A model generated the notes under the pieces. It was not told the DNA's origin, did no database searches, and saw only the letters and a list, made by a program, of their open reading frames with translations. DNA of 64,000 nt from Rhyzopertha dominica (taxonomy: Eukaryota; Arthropoda; Insecta; Coleoptera; Bostrichidae): assembly GCA_025024175.1 (NCBI GenBank), contig QCXZ01000041.1:32111786-32175785 (forward strand), written 5' to 3'. This document shows positions 10,324-21,540 of this stretch, in pieces (position 1 is the stretch's first letter; every line of letters begins with the position of its first letter). The position numbers and the translations under genes were made by a program.

Positions 10324-12640
10324 ATATACCCTTCAGTGATAAGAAGGATCAGGTTGGAGGAATCAACAACAATCGCGAGATTCTAAAACGCGGAGAAGCG
10401 AAAAACATAAAAAGTTTCAATTGCTGGGAGAACCAACGCGTTCGTGATTGTAGTAAGCCAAAAATCGAATATTAACGCTGCCTTAAGCTGAAGCGTAAGC
10501 TCTATCAGTGCCCTTAAACAAAGGACAAGCAAGAACGAATTATTAAGATGAACACCGATCAAAATTCCTTTACGAAAACAGTAATTAATTACATCTGTAA
10601 TAAAAATTCTTTGTTAGTTCGACGTACCTTCTTAAAAATGTCTGTTGCTCGAAGAATTAAATCTACAATAGTAGGTAAAACGGCGTCGACTAAAGTGATG
10701 GTAATAGTGAACTTGCGTAAAAAAGAAGTTAGTGCAGTGTTGTGTTGGAAGATGTGTTAGACATGATGGACTACAACGTAATTGTTGGGACATATTTCTT
10801 CTATCAATAGAATGGGTTTATATTACAGCAGAATAATAAACTATTTACGTGCACTGCATCCGTTAAAATTGAACAACGTGAACGTTTTGGTAAGATCAAA
10901 CTATTTCAAAATAGAAGATCTTAACTGCGGTACCGAAATTATAAGTGACCAGAAAGCGACGCTCGCAGATTTACTGAAAGAATACAGAAATCGTAATTCG
11001 TTCGATAAATGATATGGGGAAATGAAACTGAAAAATGATAAGCCGTTCGTTGTAGTGAGCTCACATATTTCATGGGGCTAAATGCGCCTAAATGCGGGTA
11101 ACCCTGATTCCGTGGTAGGGAAGTGGAGTGCCGTTGCCAACTTGCAAGTAAAAATTACGGGAGTCGGCCGCTAGAAATTCAACGCGGTCGGTACGCCATA
11201 GTATTTGCTGGTGGTGTTTCTAGCTGCCTGAAGGGCTAGAAAGGAAGACACGCTTGTGTTTTGTGGTGTTGGCTTCACCCAAAGTTGGGAAGCTTCCACC
11301 GTCGTCGACATCAGCAAGGATAAGTCTCCTGGTGGAGATTTCTTCCTGGGGTTAAGAGATCGCTGTGCACGCTGGTTTGTGACAAGCGGGGACGATACAC
11401 CTGCCGCCGCGCCGTTGCGTCCTCCCAGCCAGCTGCGTTATAAAGCAACCTAAAGCAAAGTTCTTCGTGTTAGCGAGTTTGCAACGAACAGATAAGTGAA
11501 CAAACTAATTATTTTCTTTTACGGGCAGGGTAAAACGGATTTTCATTCGAACGTTTTGACGCGTATTTTTTAGTTTGCTTGATAATAAAGTGGTTTTTCT
11601 TTAACTGTTTTTCTTTTATTTCCCCAGTGCTATTCAAATTACGTTAAAAGAAAGAATCTACTTCCCTTATGAGAAGGGATCATCATATCGTGTATCGTCG
11701 CTATCACATTTCAGAGCGACAGGCTGATTCTACACAACGTGCAATGTAGAATTGTTCGAAAATTAAGCTCCCCATTTGTTTGCCCTGTTCTTCTGGTGAA
11801 GACAAAACTGGGGACTACAAGATGGTGGTTGATTATAGAAACTTAGCGCTGTCTTAACTGGCAAGAACAAACATCTTATGCCTCTGAAAGTCTAAACAAA
11901 GCCCATATTGACAACTTAAGAGAGAGTAAGCTGTTCATAACCCTCGATTTGGAGTCGGAATACTAGTCCCAATGGCATCGAACTCAATGGAGAAAACTGC
12001 ATTTGTGACCACTGACGATACAATTTTCTTCATGTGCCGTTCGGCTTATCAAATGCACCAGTCGTCTTTGGACATTCAATTATTCCAGCGTGTCATTTCC
12101 AACAAAGAATTCAGAGATTAACCCATCCTTGAAGCTCTAAGGAACCTTGGTTAAGAAACTGCGTGCTCTTCAGGAGAACCATTACCTATCTGGGTCGTAA
12201 AATAAGCGGTGAAGGCATGGAGCCATAAAGCGTGAAAATGGCAGCGCTAATGCAGAACGTAAACTGCGTCAGTTTTGGGGTTATCAGGGTACTTTCGGAA
12301 GTTCATCAAAGATTACGTTAAAAACCGTTGAACCTTTGGCGCAACTGCTGCAGAAAAACACCACGTGGAGTTGTAGTGAATCACAAAATNAGGCCGTACG
12401 NAAAACCAGATATTCTTACAACTCGACTGGTATCTTCGATCCGAATCTGCTTAAGAAACTGCTAGCATTGTCGGTGTGGGAGCAATGCTGATACAAGTCA
12501 AGGATGGAAATCAGCATCTGGTCNCTTACTTCAGCAGGCAGACTTCATGGTAATAAAANANCATTNGCTATTGAGCCATTTTTCGGTCTATTTATTTGGC
12601 CTTGAATTCAAAATAAAGGGTACAGGGGGGGAAAGAGGAG
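10324..12640 (+). pseudogene. Decayed Ty3/gypsy retrotransposon gag-pol
   Basis: A zinc-knuckle remnant 'NCWENQRVRDCSKPK' lies at about 10415-10462. From about 11690 the reverse transcriptase can be followed through three frames: 'SSPFVCPVLLVKTK', a 'MVVDYRN' block, 'PFGLSNAP' and 'YLGRKISGEG'. From about 12230 come the connection and RNase H blocks, including 'QLLQKN', 'VGAMLIQVKDG', 'YFSRQ' and 'VYLFGLEFKI', ending near 12620. The palm motif and many frames are destroyed. No integrase follows. It is broken on the left by the Mutator-like MITE and internally by the LTR-like block at 11052-11641. Five N calls cluster at 12390-12566. Family assignment is solid; the element is dead. Confidence 0.8.
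11052..11641 (+). repeat. Solo-LTR-like insertion inside the gypsy remnant
   Basis: A 590-bp GC-richer block flanked by CGTT at 11048-11051 and 11642-11645. It has a TATAAAG box at 11439-11445 followed by a plausible start region and an AATAAAG poly(A)-type signal at 11584-11590, the layout of an LTR. Its ends (AGTGAG near the start, AATTA at the end) recall errantivirus-type LTRs rather than TG..CA. Coding similarity to gypsy stops at its left edge and resumes after its right edge. The frame at 11256-11453 lies inside it and is not a gene. Confidence 0.4.
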
Positions 12641-12889
12641 TCGCAAAAATATCATAATCTAGGAAGTATCTTAAGTATCACTCTTAGGCGCAAAAAGGTG
12701 GAAGATTGAGAGATAAAGCTATTTCAAATATGCTACTACCGTAAAAGGAGGGGGAATATCCCGAGCGCCAGTGTAAGATGGCGGAATGTCACATAAGCGC
12801 AACATTTTGCTAAACATACCAACCTGCTTAGCAGATAAAAAGTTTTGTTTATATTTTACAGAAATTCGTTCTTTGTTGAAATTAGTTAA
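12641..12889. other. Non-coding junction
   Basis: Between the gypsy RNase H remnant and the next transposon-protein remnant; nothing recognised. Confidence 0.45.
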
Positions 12890-14170
12890 ATGGAGCAATG
12901 GACGACTCGGGTAGTGATTCAGACAGCGTGGACACAGAAACTATTATCTTAACGAAAAAGTTAAGCTATAGATTCACATCACCGGCTCGGACTGTGAATG
13001 CAAAAGATTACAGTGCGTTGAAAACGTGCGTGAAGTTGCAACACAGGAAATAATTCGGAAGTTTACTTTGCTGACCACTGGTGGACGAGCAAAATGACTA
13101 TCTCGTGCAAAGAAGAGAATGTCGTGGAGACAAAGCCACTCCCAATCTACTGCTCCTACGCATATCGTGTCAGATTCTTAGAGGACGGTGTCGTGCACGG
13201 ACTTCGAGTGTGCTATAAAGGTTTTGTGCACTGCATGGTATCGGAAAGAAGAAATTTGAAACACCAGAGGCAAACACAAAAAGGTTAATTTTACGAAGGG
13301 ATCAAAAAATGTAAATCGAATAATTGAAATTTCAACAGAAATTACAACCCTCGAAACAGAAAATAAACTGCACAAGTTTAGAGCGCTTTGCCAAACTGAA
13401 TTCCAGAAAAGATACCACAAAAGAAGCCAGCTGCATAGATTAAAAAAAATTGCCGGTATTGCATATCACCACAAATGATGTGTATTACTGCAGCTGTCTG
13501 TTTATTCATTAGACATACACATTCTGTCGTCAGCAAACAGCGTTTCCTACGTACATTCCGAATCAATGACCAAGAAAGGAAGTGACGACGTATGTTCTAT
13601 GTTGCACCATTTTGTGTATAAATTCTTGCCAATGGAAGTCAGAAAACTGCATATTTTATGCGACTCATTTGACGGTCAAAATATAAACACCTTAGTACAC
13701 CAGGAAAAGGGGTTTAGAACGATGCTTGTGGTTTTTCCGATAAGAGGTCACTCTTACATGGAACGTGATGAGAACATGGGATTGTTTTTCTCGTTGTTCT
13801 AACAAGCAACTATTACAGAATCGTACTTTGCTTAAAGAAATAAAATACCAGACTATTTAATGAGTTCACTTAGAGAGAACCAGTCGAAGTCTCTAAACTT
13901 TAATAACGTGATTACTCGAAAATAGGTTTTTGAGGACAATACTCATTTTTCCCATGTACCCTTTAAATGGTTGCGGACTGCAAAGCTTTAAGAACATCTT
14001 TTCTAGGAATATTGTACCGACAATAGCACGATAGTGGCTGGAAATACAAAACTTTAACGTCGAAGTGAGGTATTAAACAGGAGCAAAAATGGCACACGTG
14101 GGTGCTTACTGTAGGAGATGCTGATGAATGGTTTATTTGAGTAAGTAGTTCAAACGAGAGGCGATTGTGT
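12890..14170 (+). pseudogene. Decayed transposon-type protein (DUF7869-like)
   Basis: Pieces in several plus frames resemble a protein family common in insect, hydra and aphid genomes, thought to be transposon-derived. An acidic start 'MDDSGSDSDSVDTE' at about 12898 is followed by fragments at 13094-13288 and by 13566-13802, which holds 'CDSFDGQNINT' and 'FPIRGHSYMERDENMGL'. These match the usual 'CDSC-GQNKN' and 'FPVRGHSYMxxDxNxGL' landmarks of the family as I recall it. Stops and frameshifts separate the pieces and the tail beyond 13802 is barely readable. I infer a dead copy of a DNA transposon gene. The exact family name should be treated as provisional. Confidence 0.6.
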
Positions 14171-14571
14171 TCAGATGAGTCCTATAAGTTATAATGATTC
14201 CGTTACGTTGATGGTTACATAAATAAAGTAATGGGAACAAAGAAAAGGGTATCGCACGAGTATAGCAAGTGCCGAGACATGGTGCTCAACGGCCCAGTTC
14301 GTTTTGCAAATAAATTTTTGTTCATACAACTATTTCTTGAGCTCAAGATATTACCTTTCAAGATTATGATTTTATTTTTAAGGAGAGATTATTTGCTGTT
14401 AACCTTTAACGCTAAAAATTGCCTTGAATTATTTTTTCTAACATTATGACTTTCGCCGAAGGAGAATTATATGTTACGCTGTCGACGTAATCAAAGTTTG
14501 CCAAAATAAAATTGTTGTATTAATTATATCGCATATACCAATTAATTGTAGACATTTAAAAATTAATCGTA

Positions 14572-14605
14572 TGAAGAAGACGCAGAAATAAAGCGTCGAA
14601 ACGTC
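14572..14605 (+). ncRNA. Hammerhead-like core, Penelope-type tail
   Basis: Reads TGAAGA, stem GACGC/GCGTC around a 9-nt loop, then GAAACGTC. Compared with the CUGANGA consensus the first C is an A, so it is probably inactive. No Penelope coding sequence is next to it. Confidence 0.45.
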
Positions 14606-15490
14606 TCATGAAACCCTTATATCCCTACTGGAATAACCTGCACCCACGAATCAAAATCCCAGTAAAGTTCCACGTTTTGAGATTTTTACTACTCCCCTAA
14701 AACTTTCCTGCGCCCCGCTTATTTCGCTGATGTCCCGCATTGTAAACGTCACTTTCCCACATATTTGGTTTCAGGGTTGTTTACCCTTGCTGAGACACGC
14801 CCTGAATACATATAGAAAACAACGATGCAAATTTCTGTCCGAATTAGAATAATCAATCTGTCCTGCGATCCATTCTTCTTATCCTGGCCGGTCCGCGGTG
14901 AATTCTTACATCCGGCGCTCCAATAGCAAATTAATTAAAAAACGAATGAATATTTATGCCCGGTGGTTTCCAACTGGCGCCCCGTTAGGCCGCCATGGCG
15001 CCGCAACTGAATATTTGACTGCCGCCGCCCCCGAATAAAGTTCCTCCTTTGTGTTCGGGACCNAGAGGGATGTGCCGCGGGATCCGCCGTCATTAAGTGG
15101 CAGAATTGCTGAGGATTAAAGCCCGTTATTGATGTATAATTTTATTGCGGACGCCGTATTTTGGTGACACGCAGAGGAAAATCGGCTAGGATGGGCGGAT
15201 GTAATCGGTCCCTCTTCCAAAAGGTGGGGTAATTACTTAACAATGGGACGTCGAACGCTAACGCTGAGTTTTTGGAAGATTCTATGCAAGCAACAGAAGC
15301 TATTTTAGTCCCATTTAAAAGTTTATTGCTGTGTGACCTATTGTTTCATAAATCAACAACATAGCGCCCTCAACTAGTAATATCTCCCTTAGTTTTATCT
15401 CCTTGTTATTGGTCTCTTCACTTAAGGAATTACTACGATAATAATGGTATTTGTAATCAAATAGGCTTGCATTCCTCGTTAATAAACTAC
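14606..15490. other. Non-coding with a GC-rich block (14,840-15,250)
   Basis: The centre is clearly richer in G+C than its surroundings and contains CCGCCGCC-type and GCGGGATCCGCC-type runs. It has no long ORF and no repeat structure. It could be a conserved non-coding element or a remnant exon region; nothing shows which. Confidence 0.4.
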
Positions 15491-15494
15491 ATTG

Positions 15495-16470
15495 ATATTT
15501 TTGAAAATTCGGCTAAAATTAAGTAGGGTGCTGCTGGTTCTGATGGTGTTGGTTTATGAATACTGATGCTTTACGCTCCATGTATCTATATCTTTTCTCA
15601 TCATACTCATCTTTTTAACTATTCTTGAGATCTATGGAATGACTCGCGAATTCGGCTTTTACCTAAGACTGGAAATAAAAAGGAGTTTACTTATCTTAGA
15701 TATATTAGTGTTCCGCCTGTAATGTACAAATTGCTAAAAAGATTAATTTTAAAGAAAAGTTTATTTTACCTTATGTACAAATCATGAAGAATTTGTTACG
15801 CTCTAAGACACTAAAAACTGTTACGCCTTAGGCATTATAATCACACCCGCTTATAACGCTTTCTGATGCTTGATAGAAAAGAATTAATATTAGTACTTGG
15901 AATTAAAAATACAATTTGCATAAAACGATCCTGTTATGAATGACATACCTGTTTGGAACCGAGTTATACCCTTTTCCTTCATTACAGTCGAGTAAGATTA
16001 CTGGATATTGTGTTTTACCAGTATACACTGTCTTCAATATATCCAGATGCAACTAAGTCACATTCCCACTTTCCCTATTCCTTTAATGTTAGCATATCTT
16101 GGCCTTCATTCACAGAAGTTGTGATATTAGATATATCCAGTGGTCCACGGATTATTTAACAATGACCTAATAAAGATAGTATGCCATTTGTTAGAGAAAC
16201 AAGGCATTTGTTAAATTTTCTTCCCTGATCGTAATTTTTTTTTTTTGAATGCAGGTTCTTGCATCTTGAATATTGACCGCCACAATTCTGTCTGTCATCT
16301 TTGTCATCTAGCAGCTCGTCTCTCATTAGTTCTTCGAAAACACCCCTTACCAGGACAACTTATGGAGAGAGTTATATCATCCACTGTGTTATACCTTATA
16401 ATATTATCAAGCTGCTTTCCCAATAAATTTGGACAATTGTTAATCAAACATATATCAATTTTGATCTTTT
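15495..16470 (+). pseudogene. LINE reverse transcriptase fragment
   Basis: Plus-strand translation shows 'GAAGSDGV' (the GPDGI entry block), 'LLPKTGNKKEFT' and 'ISVPPVMYKLLKR', in the order found in Jockey-type reverse transcriptases, between about 15520 and 15750. Further downstream only weak matches remain, including a degraded block near 16130-16170 where PQGSxLGPLLF would be expected. Frames at 15953-16159 and 16245-16472 fall in this decayed part. Many stops are present. It is a dead LINE piece; the first 250 bp are well supported, the rest is inference from order and spacing. Confidence 0.6.
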
Positions 16471-16474
16471 AAAA

Positions 16475-17394
16475 TGCGTGCCTAGTTAGCTTTTGGTTAG
16501 GACACTAGGATGAGATTAATTCCTTACCTTGTGACTGGGACTGTACTGCATCTTACATATGCGTCGTACTGCTGTGGAAAGCTAAAATGGTAGAACAGAC
16601 ACTAAGTGTAAAATAATTTAATATATTTATTATTAGATTACTAGACTCACCATTTTTATGGAGAGCAAAAGAGTTACGCCAAAAAAAAACTTCCATCCCA
16701 ACACAAAGAAATTTATCTAATCTTAAGTAAATAAGTTTAATAACTGATTAAATTACTAACCCGGAAGAGTACCGGTTCATCTCTAAAAGATATCCATACC
16801 CTTTATAGTACATCGTTCGAAGATCACTACAAGATCATTACAAGTAAATACATCCATACAGTTTTCAGGCTATAGAGTTAAACGTTACTACATTTATGTA
16901 TTCTATCTGTAATAACCGATCTCTTGTTACGATTTTACCACCATTATAGGGATATATACTTAAAGATGAAAGAAAGGTGTGATAAAAAACACAGAAATCA
17001 ACAATACATACAAAAATATAACAGAAATATAATAAAAACAGTAATGTAAACAAGAATAACATATGAAAATATAAATGGATAAATATAAACACAAGAATGT
17101 AAAAAATTAACAACAACCACACAAGACAAATATTAACATGAAATACATTCATAGAATATACATGTTCAAAAGTCCAATAGTACGGACAATAAAAGCCATA
17201 TAGGTTACATCTAAGTAACAAAATAAAACAACAAATTATGAAAGTAATACACCAAATACACCTCACGCAGTTGATACACAAAGAACTAACGGGTTCTTAT
17301 TCACAAATAGTCTAATCAACACAAGATAAGCTAAATAAACTCTGACATGTAAAACTCCTGAACTTTTAACAAGATGGCATTCACTCACAGTCGT
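16475..17394. other. AT-rich non-coding DNA
   Basis: Nothing recognised. The 138-codon minus frame at 16865-17281 is rich in Phe, Tyr, Cys, Ile and Leu, because the plus strand is a low-complexity A-rich stretch. I do not regard it as a gene. Confidence 0.55.
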
Positions 17395-17687
17395 TATTAA
17401 AGTCCCTAGATAGATAAAGTACCGCAATTGTGGGAGAGATGGGAGAGAGAACCAAACCAATCGAATTTAACATTAAAGATTACAAAACTGTCGGATATAA
17501 AGTTCAGATGAGTAAAACGCGATGCCAATTACCTAGGGAAAAGTCAAACAACAATGCATCGGAGCCTGATATCTACCAGTTCTCTAATCTTTAAGGTCAG
17601 GTTTGATAGTTTTTAAATTTCCCGCCGCTATTTTGCCCTAAAATGGCGGACTGTTGCGGTACTTTATCAATCTAGGGACCTTAGTTG
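17395..17687. mobile_element. Small MITE with ~35-bp inverted ends
   Basis: The left end (17395-17429) has 'GATAAAGTACCGCAA' and the right end (17653-17687) its complement, with about 35 bp pairing and a handful of mismatches. Total about 293 bp with no ORF. Superfamily unknown. Confidence 0.65.
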
Positions 17688-20579
17688 TTATTTATTTATT
17701 AAAAATTCGAAAATCATGTAGTCTGACGCAGGACTGGCGAGAGCATTCACGGGCCCCGGTACTAGTCGCAAGGCGGGCCCTAGGCCCAAAAGGAGAAGTA
17801 AACTGAAAGTTTAATATGGGTGTTCGGCCTACGCATATTGCGAGGTCATTTTTGGCCTCAATTTTTTGCATTGCATTTCCGTATTAGGTCTAGCCTACGT
17901 TTGTTAGTGTTCTGACACTTCGTCTAGCCTGTGCTGTCAGGTACCGTATATCTTTTATTACTGAGAATAATTTTTACAATAGGCTAGCTCTTTGTTAAAG
18001 ATAGACAAAATGTCTGTGAGACTACTTGTTTACTCTACTTGACTTGAATTGTCACCCTATGTACCAGTATATTGACGAAAAATAATCTTCACACTTCATG
18101 ATGCTATTTTTCAAATTCATAGCATTTTTTTTTATTCACGACTATGACTATGACTTAGGGCTCCGCCGGGCCCCTGGTTTAGCCCGGGTCCCGGTACATT
18201 TGTACCGTCTGTACCAAGGCTCTCACTGGCCCTGGTTTGACGACCAATAATACCCTCGCAGGTATATAGGTTACAAAATTACTGAACGTCAAGCACGTAC
18301 CGCGTACAAAATCGTCAGGAATACAAAAAATAATGAACAAATAGGGTACGCGGGTTACTACAACCGTTAGACCGTCACTATACCTTTTTAAATGTTCTTT
18401 TCGATAATTGCTTTAAAAAAGTTTTTAGTCTCATGTATGTTTTATGTTGATATTCCTATGAAGCAAGAAGGTTGATTTCAGCATCGTATATTGCAGCCAC
18501 AGGGATTCTTACTAAAACAGCGGAAAATTGTAAATTAATTACATTAGATGAAATATATATAGAAAAATCGCAAAATAGGTACCAATTCCTGAAAACATAA
18601 CTATCTCACTAACTGTAATTATTTTTGTTAATCCATTAGTGAAATTTATCGGATTCATTTCCATATTGAACTAGAGATTTTAGGTAACAATTCTGCATAA
18701 GTTATTGGACCCGCGGGAGTGTTTTTTGGTATTTTAGTAATCCTATTGTAGCGTCCTCTAAGGTTTGCATTTAATAGTAAAAGTTTGTAAACACACAGAC
18801 ACAAGAAGAGCACATAAAATTACTTTCAGCCAACAAAATTAAAAATCATAGGTTCTTTTGGCGACTATGTCCATGGCAATGTATTATATAAAAATACACA
18901 ATAAAAAATTGGTTGTCATTCTAAATATTTATTCCATCAAAACAACTAAATAAATGGTGATCCCTTCTAGGGAGTGAGGCGAACGAAGACAATTATTAAA
19001 AAAAATATTTTTGCTTGAATAGTGCCATTTAAAACATTAACAAATTATATAACTTGAAATTTAGTTATTGTTTAAATATTATTGGGAAATGAACTGTCCG
19101 GCCCAACCTGGTTTTCACACTATCAGTGGAGCCTTTTTTTCAAAGAAATCTATGTCTCACTGTTTATATTTACAAATAAACAGATCGTCCGTGGTATAGG
19201 GATTAAGATTAAGATCAAAATATAAAATTTAACTATTTGAATGCATTCATATTAAAAATTTTCATATTATTTACGCATTCCAAATTAAAAAATAAGACGT
19301 TGCTGCATAATGGGTATTGTGATATGTTCATAGCCCTCAGTCCTTGTAAACTCATCCTCCTTATAAGATACAAAAACGTGTCCTTGGTACATAATTAACT
19401 ATAAAGTTGGATGGACTGATTGCATCAGAACACTGCAGTGATGATGAGGATAGTTTAAGTAAGGTCGACTAATGGCATAGTTATAGCTGAGGAGTACTCC
19501 TATTATTTTATTTTGTTTAAACGAATTAAGCGCATTAAGTTTCATTATACACTGTCATACTGTCAACCAAACGTATTACAAAAGTACTCTCTACTATAAA
19601 GAAACGATCTCCAAATCAAAGTAAATCATGCCTACAAGGGCGCATTGCAGTTTATAACCTGCAGCTCATTCCGGCCAGGCTGTACAGATTCGCTCGCCAA
19701 ATTCTGCGTTCGCTTAACCATTCTGTTTCTTGTTCGACCTGGGATTTATGACATCCTTGAATCTACACGCTAGCGATCGTTTCTGCGTTAATTTCCTTTT
19801 GTTTTTCGCGTTCACCGTTCGACTGACGGTCGTAAATATCGCATAACCCGGCGGTCGGCGTCGCGCCGTGCCCTCCAATCGGCTATGAAATCTCCGACGG
19901 TTCGGGTTTAAAATGAAATTCCCAACGCAACGGGCGTTGTGCTGAAACGTTGCCAATTATACTACCATAAAAGTTCGAAACAACAAAACTATAGCTGGAA
20001 TATAATCGGGCTTAAAGCAATCGATATAGAAGAAAAATGGTTAAGCTTGTTCTGTATCGCCTTATATAGATCTTTTTCGTGTATACTAGAAAATAGTAGT
20101 TTAGCGAAAGCGGGTTTGATTCCGCTTTGTTTAGAAATGTAGGAAAGCACTGACGGGCAATTATCACTTACATGTATTCTTAATTTAGTGAAAACAGCAA
20201 GAAGAAACAAATGAATTCAGATGAAGGATAGAATAAATCCCATTTTCTGAAACAAATCTTATATCTAGTAATATAACAACTGATTTTGAAATTCACAGAA
20301 AATCAAGTAGTACTTCCAGCTACTCGTCTAAAATGATATACCACTCGTTGATTAACGATTTATTGATTGATTACTTCGCAAGTGCAACGCGCACGTCTTA
20401 TCACTAAGCGGTTTCGAAGCGGAATGAATGCATCTCATGTCAGCTACTTAGTCATCCAAAGAGGCATTCGCCAAGTGCATTATGTGAGCCATTCAAGGTT
20501 ACTCACATGCGTTTTGTCCCTAGTGCAAGTGCAACTTAGATTAAGTTCTTTATGCTTGAATTGAATTAGACTTTGTATG
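17688..20579. other. Non-coding; GC-rich patches at 17.72-18.24 kb and 19.64-19.96 kb
   Basis: Two GGGCCC-rich patches (about 17735-17790 and 18155-18240) resemble each other in inverted orientation and may be the ends of another degenerate element. The block 19640-19960 is CpG-rich and contains an 80-codon basic minus frame (19714-19956) of unknown nature; it could be a promoter or 5' exon. The rest is AT-rich with no recognised content. Confidence 0.4.
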
Positions 20580-20820
20580 GTATGATGTCCATTGGCATAA
20601 TGAGCCCTTTATGTGTGCAGCAAGACGGCTGTTGACGGACGTAATACCTCAAGTTTGCAAAATGATGTCCGCTAACGGACTCAACCCTTTAGGTTTGCAA
20701 AATGATGTCCATTGACGGCCTGAACCCTTTAGGTTTGCTGAATGATGTCTATTGGCGGATTGAACCATTTAGGATTGCAAAATTATGTAAGTTGGCGGAC
20801 TCAACCCTTTAAATGCAAAA
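20580..20820. repeat. 40-bp minisatellite, about six units
   Basis: Successive 40-bp units begin AATGATGTCC and end TTTAGGTTTGCAA, with a variable middle around TTGGCGGACTCAACC. Three central units (20659-20778) align without gaps; outer units are more diverged. Confidence 0.85.
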
Positions 20821-20844
20821 ACATAGGTATCACTGTTCTATACA

Positions 20845-21540
20845 TAAAAATACGACGAAAATTTATTTTGCATTTTATGGTCTGCGCCACGTTATTGAGT
20901 TACAGCTTATTCTATAAGGTTCACGTTGGTGTTTGGTTTAGAATTTTTGTGCGAATGAATTTTGAATGGTTTGATTACATTTTTTGATATATGGCCTTAT
21001 TTAAAGGAATACTCATTCTTATGTAGTTTGATAAATTTGCAACGTGCAAAAAAGTGCGTTTGAAGTTAATACTGTATTCATAGATTTACTCGTACCTTCT
21101 TGACTAAAACAAAAGAGAAGACAGCAAACTGTCCTGTACTTTGTACAATTTTATTTATTTAGCTAAATTTATTTGGTGTCAGTGTCAGTAAATTACTCAC
21201 TGTTTTCCGCCAACTATAGATACGAGTAAATATGTGAATGCAGTATTTACTTTAAACGTAATTTTCTAGAAAACGGTGCAAATAAGGACCATAAATTCGA
21301 AAAAAAAATATTAGTTCATTCAAAAATTTATTCGCAGAATAATTCTAAACCAAAAACCATTAATCGGTAAAAAAATAAAAAATTAATTGACAAAAAAATT
21401 ATTTTTTACAGTCCATCTTCAAGAAGCTGTAACTCAATAACGAGGGCGCAGATCTCAAAATGCAATATAAATTTTCTTCGTATTTTGATGCATAGAATTC
21501 GCCCCAGAAGTAGCCGCCTATATTTTAGTAACACCCTGCA
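20845..21540. mobile_element. Hairpin-type non-autonomous element
   Basis: Sequence at 20845-20975 is the inverted counterpart of 21310-21486: for example 'TTATTGAGTTACAGCTT' near 20893 against 'AAGCTGTAACTCAATAA' at 21424, and 'GGTTTAGAATT' against its complement. The right end continues to 'TAACACCCTGCA', a tip sequence common in insect DNA transposons; the left tip seems to be replaced by the minisatellite. Confidence 0.6.

Noticed and set aside
10198..10475. Arg/Gly-rich plus-strand frames as a possible nucleic-acid-binding protein
   Set aside because: The basic part is translated from the GGGGCGAAA unit array of a MITE; only the part after 10324 is real gag remnant.
16865..17281. 138-codon minus-strand frame resembling a multi-pass membrane protein
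   Set aside because: It is the complement of a low-complexity A-rich stretch; residue use is just what such DNA gives, and there is no recognisable domain.
20580..20820. Tandem 40-bp units as a CRISPR array
   Set aside because: Units are contiguous with no unique spacers, in an animal genome.
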